A stretch of 12,024 nucleotides of DNA. Source: CAYVXT01 sp964455485 (GTDB lineage: Bacteria; Patescibacteriota; Minisyncoccia; Phycocordibacterales; WO2-35-19). Location of the stretch: the NCBI GenBank assembly GCA_964455485.1, contig CAYVXT010000018.1:1-12024 (forward strand). Direction: 5' to 3'. Below the pieces are notes generated by a model. It was not told the origin of the DNA, did not search any database, and saw only the letters and a list, made by a program, of their open reading frames with translations. The translations under genes and the position numbers were made by a program. Shown one piece after another: positions 1 to 6,630 of the stretch. Each line of letters opens with the position of its first letter. The first letter of the stretch is position 1.

Positions 1-850
1 ATGAGACCAAAACCTCACCTTTTATATTATTTGGAAAAGCGTGCTTTAAACAATTTATCACTAGCTCTGTTGTAATAAGTCCAAGGCTTATAGCTTCCTC
101 TGGTGTCACTAATTTTTTTACCGACTTTACTTCAATCGAGATTGGTTTTCGCCCACCTATCATTGATTTTGCCAAGCTTTCGCATAAGCTGTTCAAATAT
201 TTTCCAACTTCTACCGTTCCGCCTTCAAGTGCGCTTGGATCGAGTTGTTCTTGGACGGTAGCCACCGTCATGATCCGTCCATGAGCATCTTCAAGGTGAA
301 ATCTTGTTTCTTCAGATTTCACCATACTTGCTTTTAGTATAAGGATGCTTGCAATCAATTGCAGACTATTGGCTATACGGTGACGCATCTCTTTAAGGAG
401 TAAGTCTTTCTGTTTGATCAGATTTTCTCTTTCTGTTTTAAGAATTTCTTGATCAGTTATGTCAAAAATTGATAGGAGCATTTTTTTTCTTCCATTCTCG
501 TACCTGATTTCTCTAGCATTAACAAGCATGGTACGTTCACCTAAATGTGGAAATCTGTGCATTATTTTATGTCCTTCTATAACCTTGTGTTGCGGAATTA
601 TTTGTTCTAGAAGAAATCTTAGGGAAGGTAGGTCCCAACTTTTTTTATCGATATTGTAGAATAATTTATTCTGTATTTTGGCGGGGTTGAGTTTGAATTT
701 TTTGTAAAAAGAACGACTTGCGGTGATTATCCGAAGTTTGCCGTCTAATACAATCAGTGGCTCGTAAATGGTGTCAATTATTGCCCTTGTGAGAATATAG
801 CCATCTTTTGGGTCACCGAGAGGGTCATAAACCCGCTGGTGCTTGTTCAT
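1..850 (-). CDS. PAS / HisKA_2-type sensor histidine kinase (C-terminus cut by window edge)
   Basis: Reading the minus strand from ATG at 850 gives 283 open codons that run off the left edge. Residues about 20-135 look like a PAS/PAC sensor fold (IVLDGKLRIITAS, then a closing strand LLSIFDIT). A short helical linker follows, then a dimerisation and phosphoacceptor helix LLLKEMRHRIANSLQLI. This matches the HisKA_2/HWE-like pattern H-R-x-x-N-x-L-Q, with His157 as the probable phosphorylated residue. The N-box of the ATPase domain is visible as TELVINCLKHAF (Asn266); the G-boxes lie outside the window. No transmembrane segment is seen, so it is probably a cytoplasmic sensor. Family knowledge: such kinases autophosphorylate on His and signal to a response regulator, none of which is visible here. 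An extended -10 lies 10 nt upstream of the ATG. The ligand is unknown. The kinase assignment is secure; the exact subfamily is less so. Confidence 0.85.
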   Translation of the reverse strand, partial: MNKHQRVYDPLGDPKDGYILTRAIIDTIYEPLIVLDGKLRIITASRSFYKKFKLNPAKIQNKLFYNIDKKSWDLPSLRFLLEQIIPQHKVIEGHKIMHRFPHLGERTMLVNAREIRYENGRKKMLLSIFDITDQEILKTERENLIKQKDLLLKEMRHRIANSLQLIASILILKASMVKSEETRFHLEDAHGRIMTVATVQEQLDPSALEGGTVEVGKYLNSLCESLAKSMIGGRKPISIEVKSVKKLVTPEEAISLGLITTELVINCLKHAFPNNIKGEVLVS

Positions 851-860
851 ATATCTGCAT

Positions 861-869
861 AGTATCACA
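861..869 (-). promoter_or_regulatory. Extended -10 promoter for the histidine kinase
   Basis: On the minus strand TGTGATACT fits the extended -10 form TGnTATAAT at TG and four of six hexamer bases. It ends 10 nt before the ATG at 850, so the transcript would start at or within a few bases of the start codon. No -35 match is evident. Confidence 0.45.
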
Positions 870-958
870 CTTTAATCATGAAAATTTGATGTAGAAGTAT
901 TAAACCGATCAAAAGACTGTTCATGATTTTAATCAAAAACACATGGAGCGTGTGATAC
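862..958. repeat. Nested inverted boxes in the divergent intergenic region
   Basis: Two motifs occur on both sides in mirrored order. GTATCACAC (862-870) mirrors GTGTGATAC (950-958), and AATCATGAA (874-882) mirrors TTCATGATT (920-928). Each divergent gene therefore has TTCATGATT followed by GTGTGATAC in its own reading direction, but with 3 nt between them on the kinase side and 21 nt on the other. They could be duplicated promoter pieces or binding sites for a shared regulator. The match is seen directly; the role is inferred. Confidence 0.5.
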
Positions 959-959
959 A
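951..959 (+). promoter_or_regulatory. Candidate extended -10 promoter for the PG-binding/FN3 gene
   Basis: TGTGATACA is a near copy of the kinase -10 element. A start about 7 nt downstream (near 967) would give a leader of roughly 104 nt, beginning with a hairpin. A weaker alternative is TAACAT (1058-1063), 7 nt before the ATG, which would make the gene leaderless. Confidence 0.35.
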
Positions 960-965
960 CTCCCG

Positions 966-1048
966 GTAGATCCTAGTGGAATCTACTATTTAAAGCGAGG
1001 AGTACTTTCAAGGTCGATTACTATCTTTAGCATTTTTGCGTCTCGCTT
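966..1048 (+). promoter_or_regulatory. Structured 5' leader of the PG-binding/FN3 gene
   Basis: GTAGATCC (966-973) pairs with GGAATCTAC (978-986) around the loop TAGT, with one bulged A, placing a hairpin right at the predicted transcript end. Farther on, AAGCGAG (993-999) is complementary to CTCGCTT (1042-1048) across 42 nt. No known riboswitch class is recognised. Pairing is visible in the sequence; regulation by it is inference. Confidence 0.3.
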
Positions 1049-1070
1049 CATTACTTTTAACATTAATAAA

Positions 1071-1736
1071 ATGAAAAATGTAAAAATTATCAGTCTCTTA
1101 AATGAAGCTGGTGTTTTGGCGTTATTGCTTGTCGCTACCATGTCTTATCCTTTCGCTACAACTATCTACGCCGACACTCTAAATAGGCAATTGGAACTTA
1201 AAATGACAGGATCCGATGTTTCTACTCTTCAGACTTTTTTGGCTGAAGATAAAACAATCTACCCTCAAGGATTGGTAACGGGCTATTTCGGATTTCTCAC
1301 TAAGTCAGCTGTATCAAACTTTCAGTCGAAAAATAACATTGACCCTGTAGGTCGCGTTGGCCCAGTCACTCTTGCGAGAATTAATGCTCAAATGAACGAC
1401 AGTAAATTCGGATCAGACAAGATTTCACCAACAATATACGCTCTCAATGTTAGTACAACCAGATCTAGTGCGACATTTTCATGGAACACAAGTGATGCTG
1501 CAGCTGCAATAATATATTATAGCAACCAGCCTCTTGCAATGTTGGAAGCAAGCAGCAATACCTCTGTCAACATTTCTGGTTCTACACTTCTTTTGCACAC
1601 TGACTTGCGAACTACTCATTCGGGTACCATAACAGATTTACAACCAAATACTACGTACTATTATGTTGTATATGCCAAGGACGGTTCTGGTAATGAAAGT
1701 GTAACTACTCAATTAACTTTCAGAACCTTAAATTAA
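1071..1736 (+). CDS. Secreted peptidoglycan-binding / fibronectin type III protein
   Basis: 221 residues. A hydrophobic N-terminus (about residues 14-30) followed by IYA-D at 32-35 looks like a Sec signal peptide, possibly retained as an anchor. Residues about 40-108 match the PG_binding_1 fold: GSDVSTLQTFLA, then GLVTGYFGFLTKSAVSNFQ, then GRVGPVTLARIN. This three-helix module binds cell-wall peptidoglycan. Residues about 118-221 resemble a fibronectin III domain, with NTTYYYVVYAKDGSGNES as the typical end of an FN3 sheet. No catalytic domain is present, so it is probably an envelope-bound adhesin or structural protein rather than a hydrolase. It has its own terminator downstream, so it appears monocistronic. 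There is no Shine-Dalgarno sequence before the ATG. The domain calls are firm; the biological role is unknown. Confidence 0.88.
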   Translation: MKNVKIISLLNEAGVLALLLVATMSYPFATTIYADTLNRQLELKMTGSDVSTLQTFLAEDKTIYPQGLVTGYFGFLTKSAVSNFQSKNNIDPVGRVGPVTLARINAQMNDSKFGSDKISPTIYALNVSTTRSSATFSWNTSDAAAAIIYYSNQPLAMLEASSNTSVNISGSTLLLHTDLRTTHSGTITDLQPNTTYYYVVYAKDGSGNESVTTQLTFRTLN

Positions 1737-1763
1737 TTAGTTAAGTGAGATAAGGTAGATAAT

Positions 1764-1804
1764 AAAAAATCCACTCTTTTTAATGTAATTTGAGTGGATT
1801 TTTT
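1764..1804 (+). terminator. Intrinsic terminator after the PG-binding/FN3 gene
   Basis: A perfect 13-bp inverted repeat, AAAAAATCCACTC (1764-1776) and GAGTGGATTTTTT (1792-1804), with a 15-nt loop. The T-run follows the GC-containing core. Because A- and T-runs flank the core it could work in both directions, but only the plus-strand gene ends here. Confidence 0.9.
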
Positions 1805-1880
1805 ATGTAAGTTTAAATTCACAAATTAAGCTAATCAATTTTTATCATACAAAGATGATCACTTTTTGGCTTGCGTAAAG

Positions 1881-1910
1881 TTGCATGAAGGAATAACCTG
1901 AAAGTATAGT
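1881..1910 (+). promoter_or_regulatory. Candidate promoter of the Nudix gene
   Basis: TTGCAT (1881-1886) and TATAGT (1905-1910) are 18 bp apart, close to sigma-70 spacing. Transcription would start near 1917, about 16 nt before the ATG. The gene lies after a terminator and needs its own promoter. The -35 match is weak. Confidence 0.45.
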
Positions 1911-1932
1911 AAATCTTTATAAGAAAACTAAA

Positions 1933-2400
1933 ATGAAAGTAAGTACCATATGTTTTCCTGTTAAAAATAATCGTATATATCTTGCCAACAAGCGACGAGG
2001 TTTTGGTGCCGGGTTTCTCAATGGTTATGGAGGTAAGAAAAAACCCGAAGACAGAAGTATTGAAGACGCTGCTATTCGTGAGTTGACAGAGGAGTGTGGG
2101 ATTAAGACTTCTCCTGATAAGTTAGAAAAAGTTGCTTTGATTGATTTTTTTGAGGAAGAGACCCACATCTTCGAATGTCACATATTTTTTTGTCATGATT
2201 GGCAGGGTAGTTTTGTGGAAACAGAAGAAATGGGAGCTCCTAAATCTTATGAAATTTCCAACCCACCATATGAACGAATGTGGGATGCTGATAGGGTATG
2301 GTTACCCTTGGTTTGTTCTGGTCAAAAAATTAGGGCAAGGTCTTATTACAATGATGGTATGAAAAAGCAGGTCAGGTTTGAGTATGAACCTTTGCTATAA
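1933..2400 (+). CDS. MTH1-like Nudix hydrolase (probable oxidised-purine dNTP pyrophosphatase)
   Basis: 155 residues, almost the length of human MTH1/NUDT1 (156, from memory). The segment RRGFGAGFLNGYGGK (21-35) closely follows MTH1, including Lys20 and Asn30, which correspond to MTH1 Lys23 and Asn33. The Nudix core RELTEECGI (49-57) keeps the metal-binding REUxEE residues. ERMWDADRVWLPL (114-126) matches the MTH1 segment carrying Trp117, Asp119 and Asp120; here Trp117 and Asp120 are kept and position 119 is Ala. Family knowledge: these enzymes hydrolyse 8-oxo-dGTP or 2-hydroxy-dATP to monophosphates and so clean the nucleotide pool. Odd feature: between GG and REL there is one more residue than in MTH1, and Arg41 stands where the first Nudix Glu is expected. 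It converges on cysS with a 16-nt gap. Substrate choice is inferred. Confidence 0.88.
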   Translation: MKVSTICFPVKNNRIYLANKRRGFGAGFLNGYGGKKKPEDRSIEDAAIRELTEECGIKTSPDKLEKVALIDFFEEETHIFECHIFFCHDWQGSFVETEEMGAPKSYEISNPPYERMWDADRVWLPLVCSGQKIRARSYYNDGMKKQVRFEYEPLL

Positions 2401-2416
2401 GGTGCCAAGTAAATTT

Positions 2417-3802
2417 TTAAACTAAAGACGAAAAAGTTTTTCGGATTATGCTTGTGTCGTTTTTATCTTCCAACACGAAACCTTCTTTTTCAATTTCTGC
2501 GCGGAGTTCGTCGCTTCGTTTCCAATCTTTATTTTTACGGGCCTCGTCTCTCTCTTTTTTTAAATCCAAAATTTCGTCAGAAATATTTTCTATCAAATCG
2601 CGCGAAATCTTTTCAATATTTAAACCAAAAACTGTATCCATTTTTTTGATCACATTTTTGGAAGTTGCTTCTTGAAGTAGGGCAACAGCTTTAGAAGTAT
2701 TCAAATCGTCTGAAAGTGCTTCTTCAAATTTTTGTATTATTTCATCATCTTTCTCACTTGCTTCTGGTAGGTAAGGGAAAGAGCTCAATAATTTTTCAAA
2801 AGCAGTCTGGGTACTCTGTACTGCTTCCCAAGTAAAGTTGGCCGGAGTTTTGTAGTGGGAGGACAGGAGTAAATATCTAAATGAAAGAGGATGTATGCCT
2901 CGAGTGGGGAAGTCGCGCAAGCTCACAACATTGCCCAAAGATTTTGAAATTTTAACTCCGTCAATTTTCAAATGCTCACGATGAAGCCAAAATTTAGAAA
3001 ATGGTTTTTTGCCAGTAGCTGCTTCAGCTTGAGCGATCTCGTTGTTGTGGTGTATGGCGATGTGTTCAATGCCTCCTGTGTGCACGTCTATCTGCTCACC
3101 CAAAAGCTTGACTATCATAGCCGAGCATTCAATGTGCCAGCCTGGGAAGCCAAGTCCCCAAGGTGATTCCCAGCCAAGTTTGCCGTCTTTTTTCCATAGT
3201 ACAAAGTCAGTCAAGTTTCTCTTTTCTGTTTTTTCAACTCTTGCTCCTTCCACAAGTCCTGCCAAATTTATATTTCCCAATTTGCCATAGTCTTCAAATT
3301 TGCTCGTATCAAAATAAACCCCATCATTGCCCTCATATGCAAAACCTTTTTCAAGTAAGGTTTCAATCATTTTTATTTGATCTGGAATGTAATCTGAAGC
3401 ATAAGGAAATTTAATTTTTTCTTTTTCAATGTTTAGAGTGCCCAAATCAGCCAAAAAAATATTTGCATATTTTTCCGCAAGTATACGCATATTTTCTAAT
3501 GTGAGAGCCATACCTTCTCTTTTCAAACCTTTTGTCATTCTGTCTTCGCCAGAGTCGGCATCACCCTCGTTGTCGCCAGAGAGGTGGCCAAAATCTGTGA
3601 AGTTTATGACCTGGTTTACCTCGTATCCAGCATACTCAAAAGTCCTACGCAAAATATCGGTAAAAACAAACATAGAAAGGTTGCCTATGTGTTGTTCTCC
3701 ATAAACAGTCGGTCCACAGTTGTACATGGACACCTGGTTGGATTTCAGAGTTTCAAATTGTTCCTTATTTCCTGTTAAAGTGTTTTGTAATTTTATTTCC
3801 AT
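2417..3802 (-). CDS. cysS: Cysteinyl-tRNA synthetase
   Basis: 461 residues, the same length as E. coli CysRS. It is a cytoplasmic class I synthetase that charges tRNA-Cys with cysteine using ATP. The N-terminal MYNCGPTVYG and the signature HIGN (38-41) are followed by NFTDFGHL and an acidic stretch (about 76-87). The zinc site that selects cysteine is intact: Cys29, Cys226 (WHIEC), His251 and Glu255 (HHNNE), with the C-H-E spacing of the E. coli enzyme. KISKS lies at 284-288. A helical DALR-like region and the usual C-terminal end (WKRSDELRAEIEKEGFVLED) complete it. The HIGH motif ends in Asn instead of His. It is 83 nt downstream of corA on the same strand, a gap containing an inverted repeat and TTGACA. 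The ATG at 3802 fits the family's N-terminus; no Shine-Dalgarno sequence is seen. Confidence 0.97.
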   Translation of the reverse strand: MEIKLQNTLTGNKEQFETLKSNQVSMYNCGPTVYGEQHIGNLSMFVFTDILRRTFEYAGYEVNQVINFTDFGHLSGDNEGDADSGEDRMTKGLKREGMALTLENMRILAEKYANIFLADLGTLNIEKEKIKFPYASDYIPDQIKMIETLLEKGFAYEGNDGVYFDTSKFEDYGKLGNINLAGLVEGARVEKTEKRNLTDFVLWKKDGKLGWESPWGLGFPGWHIECSAMIVKLLGEQIDVHTGGIEHIAIHHNNEIAQAEAATGKKPFSKFWLHREHLKIDGVKISKSLGNVVSLRDFPTRGIHPLSFRYLLLSSHYKTPANFTWEAVQSTQTAFEKLLSSFPYLPEASEKDDEIIQKFEEALSDDLNTSKAVALLQEATSKNVIKKMDTVFGLNIEKISRDLIENISDEILDLKKERDEARKNKDWKRSDELRAEIEKEGFVLEDKNDTSIIRKTFSSLV

Positions 3803-3811
3803 TGTAAATTG

Positions 3812-3875
3812 TTCTAATTACCCTAATCATTCTAAACCTTAAATTTAAAAATTATGTCAATTAGAATAATTAGAA
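3812..3875 (-). repeat. AT-rich imperfect palindrome between corA and cysS
   Basis: TTCTAATTA (3812-3820) and ATTCTAA (3829-3835) are mirrored by TTAGAAT (3861-3867) and TAATTAGAA (3867-3875). On the minus strand this could fold into a weak hairpin between the corA stop and the cysS start. It has no GC-rich core or clean U-tract, so it is not a convincing terminator. A TTGACA hexamer reads on the minus strand at 3860-3855, with TAGAAT 20 bp farther on (3834-3829), a long spacing for a promoter. Confidence 0.35.
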
Positions 3876-3885
3876 ATTTTCTTGC

Positions 3886-4788
3886 TTATATCCATCTTTT
3901 ATACTTGAAGTAGCCAAACATTACAAGGCTCAAAAATACCATAATACTTAATATCATCCAAAAGTCGTGAGGTAAACCAACAATAGGCATATACGAAGTA
4001 TTCATGCCAAAGATGCTTGCCAACAAAGATAATGGAAATGTCACAAACGCTAAGATAGTAAAAATCTTCATTATTTCATTTTGTTTTGTGGAAAGCATCG
4101 AATTGTTTGCCTCTCGAAGTTCAGAAATCATAAGAGAAAGACTATCTACTTCTCTCAATATGTGCTCACATTCACTGAGCATCTTTTTTGCCTGTTTGCT
4201 AAATTCATATCCAAATTTTTTACCACCAAGATCTACGAATTGGGTCCATGCTGATATGTGTGGACGTAAAGTTCTTTGTACCCCTATCAAATTTCGAGAT
4301 ACTGATGAAATACTAAACACCATTTCTCTTTCGTATCCACTAAATACTTTTTTCTCAATATCTCGCATCCAATCCCGAATATAATCCAGCTCATCAAAAA
4401 GAAATTTATAAATTTCTTTAGTTAGATCAAAAAGTAAGTTTGAATCGTGTGTGCGATTTAATATCTCGTTTACTTCGACCTGCTTCGCAAAGTGGTGCAG
4501 TGCATCAATCGAATCATACCTAGCTGTTATGATGCTTGACCTTCCAATTATAAAATCAACCTCTTGCTCCATATACTGTCTAAGTTTGTTGTGGAAAGAG
4601 GGGAAGTGAAGCACTGCATAAAGATAATCACCTGAATCCTCAACATATTGTTTAGGTGTAGGTGTTAAAAGATCTTTAGCTATCAAAGGGTCAATATGCT
4701 CCTTACTAATGAGTGAATCGAGCTCTTCTTTAGAGGGAGAATTTAAATCTGTCCAGGTTTGGCCTGCAAATGATCGTGTTGTGATCAT
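3886..4788 (-). CDS. corA: CorA-family magnesium/divalent cation channel
   Basis: About 300 residues from ATG at 4788; an in-frame TTG at 4806 would add six residues. CorA forms a homopentameric inner-membrane channel for Mg2+ (or Co2+/Ni2+). The long N-terminal part is a mixed alpha/beta cytoplasmic domain followed by extended helices (about residues 120-245). Two transmembrane helices sit at the C-terminus: FTILAFVTFPLSLLASIFGMN, then WMILSIMVFLSLVMFGYF. The selectivity signature GMN (about 261-263) closes the first helix and is followed by the loop TSYMPIVGLPHDF, where many CorA proteins have an MPEL-type loop. The protein ends with the basic tail KYKRWI, as expected. Upstream, TGGTATACT (4829-4821) is a good extended -10. 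Family assignment is firm; ion preference cannot be read from sequence alone. It is the first gene of a possible corA-cysS unit. Confidence 0.95.
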   Translation of the reverse strand: MITTRSFAGQTWTDLNSPSKEELDSLISKEHIDPLIAKDLLTPTPKQYVEDSGDYLYAVLHFPSFHNKLRQYMEQEVDFIIGRSSIITARYDSIDALHHFAKQVEVNEILNRTHDSNLLFDLTKEIYKFLFDELDYIRDWMRDIEKKVFSGYEREMVFSISSVSRNLIGVQRTLRPHISAWTQFVDLGGKKFGYEFSKQAKKMLSECEHILREVDSLSLMISELREANNSMLSTKQNEIMKIFTILAFVTFPLSLLASIFGMNTSYMPIVGLPHDFWMILSIMVFLSLVMFGYFKYKRWI

Positions 4789-4820
4789 GGAGTTTTTTGA
4801 TAACAATTAGGATATGATAT

Positions 4821-4829
4821 AGTATACCA
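4821..4829 (-). promoter_or_regulatory. Extended -10 promoter for corA
   Basis: TGGTATACT on the minus strand matches TGnTATAAT at TG and five of six hexamer bases. Transcription would begin near 4813, giving about 25 nt before the ATG at 4788 or about 7 nt before the TTG at 4806. A second hexamer, TATCAT (4819-4814), lies exactly 7 nt before that TTG, so the corA start choice remains open. Confidence 0.5.
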
Positions 4830-4889
4830 GAAAACCATAACGCATAAAGCATCTTAAAGGTAAAGCGTTGAGATTTTCTTTGTATTTCA

Positions 4890-6104
4890 ATGAATAAAGA
4901 AAGGTATACACAGGTAATGGCTTCGGTGGTACTCGCAGTGGTTATATTTGTATCTGGGTTTTATGCTGGAAATAAAAAAGTTTCTACATCAGCCCCATCT
5001 GCAATTTTAAATGCTACGTCTACTGATTCTGGTGACATGTCCGCTTTTTGGAAAGCGTGGAACATTTTAGATGAAAGATTTGCGCCAGCATCAAGTTCTA
5101 CAAAACCTGTTGATTCACAACAAAAAATATGGGGGTCCATTGCTGGCTTAGCAGCTTCTTATGGTGATCCATATACAGTGTTTTTCCCACCTGCGGAATC
5201 CAAAGCTTTTGAGGAAGATATAAGCGGAAGCTTTGGGGGAGTTGGTATGGAAGTTGGTATATCTGGCGGTGTACTCACTGTGATCGCACCTTTAAAAGAT
5301 ACTCCTGCTGACAGGGTTGGAGTAAAATCAGGAGACAAAATTGTTTCTATAGATGGCAAATCATCTTTAAGTTTATCAACCGATGAAGCAATCAAGCTTA
5401 TCAGAGGTGAAATTGGCACAGTAGTTAAAATAACTTTTGTTCGCGAAGGTGTTGAGGAACCATTTACAAAAGAGATTAGAAGAGACGCAATTGAAATCCC
5501 AACTGTAAACACTAAAATTACACCAGAAGGAGTCTTTGTAATTGAACTGTACAATTTTTCAGCAAACTCACCAAATCTTTTTAGGCAGAGTCTAAGAAAA
5601 TTTATAGAGTCTGGAAGTGACAAACTTGTTATTGACCTACGAAACAATCCTGGAGGTTATCTTGAGGCCGCACTTGATATGGCAAGTTGGTTTTTGCCAT
5701 CAGGTAAATTGGTAGTAACTGAAGATTTTGGTTCTAAACAAGAAAAGGAGGAATATAAGAGCAAGGGTTACGATATATTTAATGAAAATTTAAAAATGGC
5801 AATACTGGTAAACAATGGATCAGCCTCTGCTTCTGAAATTTTAGCGGGTGCACTGAGAGAGCACGACAGGGCAATTTTGGTTGGTGAAAATACATTTGGG
5901 AAGGGTTCAGTACAAGAGCTATTATCCATAACACCTGAAACATCTTTGAAGGTTACAGTAGCACACTGGCTTACGCCGAATGGTAATTCTATTTCTAATG
6001 GGGGTCTAAAGCCTGATATTGAGGTAAAGCTAACAGAAGAAAATATTAAAGGTGGTAAGGATCCACAACTTCAAGCGGCAGTTGATTATCTTATAAAGAA
6101 GTAA
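4890..6104 (+). CDS. S41-family C-terminal processing protease (CtpA/Prc type)
   Basis: 404 residues. A single N-terminal hydrophobic helix (about 9-26) anchors it, placing the rest outside the cytoplasmic membrane. A helical region (about 50-105) precedes a PDZ domain (about 112-195; GGVGMEV, TPADRVGVKSGDKIVSIDG), which binds substrate C-termini. The S41 core follows. The catalytic Ser-Lys pair is Ser313 in GSASASEI and Lys338 in TFGKGSVQ, 25 residues apart as in E. coli Prc, with Gln342 four residues beyond the lysine. Family members trim or degrade envelope proteins from their C-termini; the target here is unknown. The frame continues to LTPNGNSI and GGLKPDIEV, typical of a complete enzyme. 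The gene is divergent from corA, and rplI follows after 37 nt without a terminator. No clear promoter or Shine-Dalgarno sequence is seen before the ATG. Confidence 0.95.
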   Translation: MNKERYTQVMASVVLAVVIFVSGFYAGNKKVSTSAPSAILNATSTDSGDMSAFWKAWNILDERFAPASSSTKPVDSQQKIWGSIAGLAASYGDPYTVFFPPAESKAFEEDISGSFGGVGMEVGISGGVLTVIAPLKDTPADRVGVKSGDKIVSIDGKSSLSLSTDEAIKLIRGEIGTVVKITFVREGVEEPFTKEIRRDAIEIPTVNTKITPEGVFVIELYNFSANSPNLFRQSLRKFIESGSDKLVIDLRNNPGGYLEAALDMASWFLPSGKLVVTEDFGSKQEKEEYKSKGYDIFNENLKMAILVNNGSASASEILAGALREHDRAILVGENTFGKGSVQELLSITPETSLKVTVAHWLTPNGNSISNGGLKPDIEVKLTEENIKGGKDPQLQAAVDYLIKK

Positions 6105-6128
6105 TAAGGTAGGTCTTAGTTAATCAAT

Positions 6129-6134
6129 TAAAAT
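6129..6134 (+). promoter_or_regulatory. Weak -10-like hexamer exactly 7 nt before rplI
   Basis: TAAAAT is followed by AAAGAGT and then the rplI ATG, the same 7-nt spacing found at three downstream genes. There is no TG extension or -35 element, and the stretch is very AT-rich, so chance is a serious alternative. Confidence 0.25.
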
Positions 6135-6141
6135 AAAGAGT

Positions 6142-6585
6142 ATGAAAGTAATATTGAAACAAGACATAAAAGGCATTGGGAGAAAATATGAAATTAAAAA
6201 TGTTTCTGATGGTTATGCAAATAATTTCCTATTACCAAAAAAGTTAGCAGAGTTTGCAACTCCAGACGCTGTCAAAAAAGCTGAACTTGCAAAAGCTACT
6301 TCGCAAGCTGAAATAGAAGTCCAAGAAAAGCTTCTACAAAGCCAAATTGAGCTACTTAAAAGCACCAAAATATCAATATCTAAAAAGGCGAACGAAAAGG
6401 GACACCTTTTTGAGCAGGTACATCCAAAGGAAATACAGGATGCATTAAAAAAGCAAGCAAAATTGGATTTTAGTACAGATTCATTTGTAGTGGAAAATCC
6501 TATAAAAGAAATCGGAGAACATAAAATAATAGTAGATGTTGGTAACTACAAGGGGGAATTCACTCTACTAGTAGAAACTCTATAA
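6142..6585 (+). CDS. rplI: Large-subunit ribosomal protein bL9
   Basis: 147 residues. The N-terminal domain matches bL9 well: MKVILKQDIKGIGRKYEIKN, then SDGYANNFLLPKKLAEFAT, the rRNA-binding part near the L1 stalk base. A long connecting helix (about 42-75, rich in Ala, Lys, Glu and Gln) leads to the C-terminal domain (about 76-147; SKKANEKGHLFEQVHPKEIQDAL). Length is normal for the family. It follows the S41 protease gene by 37 nt, an unusual partner, since rplI often lies near rpsF, ssb and rpsR. Some CPR lineages (Microgenomates and WWE3, from memory) lack bL9, so its presence argues for another branch. The TAA stop overlaps the base of a terminator stem shared with rpmA. Confidence 0.97.
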   Translation: MKVILKQDIKGIGRKYEIKNVSDGYANNFLLPKKLAEFATPDAVKKAELAKATSQAEIEVQEKLLQSQIELLKSTKISISKKANEKGHLFEQVHPKEIQDALKKQAKLDFSTDSFVVENPIKEIGEHKIIVDVGNYKGEFTLLVETL

Positions 6586-6630
6586 TCAAAAAAACCGTCC
6601 TTCGACAAGCTCAGGACGGTTTTTTTGATT
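6584..6630. terminator. Perfect bidirectional terminator shared by rplI and rpmA
   Basis: A 17-bp perfect stem pairs 6584-6600 (AATC, seven A, CCGTCC) with 6614-6630 (GGACGG, seven T, GATT) around the 13-nt loop TTCGACAAGCTCA. In either direction the GC core is followed by seven Us. The outer ends of the stem overlap the TAA stops of both convergent genes by two bases each. The loop with its flanking bases (CCTTCGACAAGCTCAGG) resembles a hairpin sequence that recurs in many unrelated bacterial genomes, as I recall. Confidence 0.95.

Noticed and set aside
459..659. 66-residue plus-strand frame within the left-edge kinase
   Set aside because: The minus strand encodes the PAS region continuously here; the short frame has no support.
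2429..2443. CGAAAAAGTTTTTCG inverted repeat near the cysS 3' end, considered as a terminator
   Set aside because: It lies before the cysS stop codon, would leave only a 1-3 nt loop, has no GC core and is not followed by a separate T-run.
5159..5647. 162-residue open frame on the minus strand inside the S41 protease gene
   Set aside because: It lies wholly within a well-recognised gene, has no family-like motifs and is a mirror of the coding sequence.
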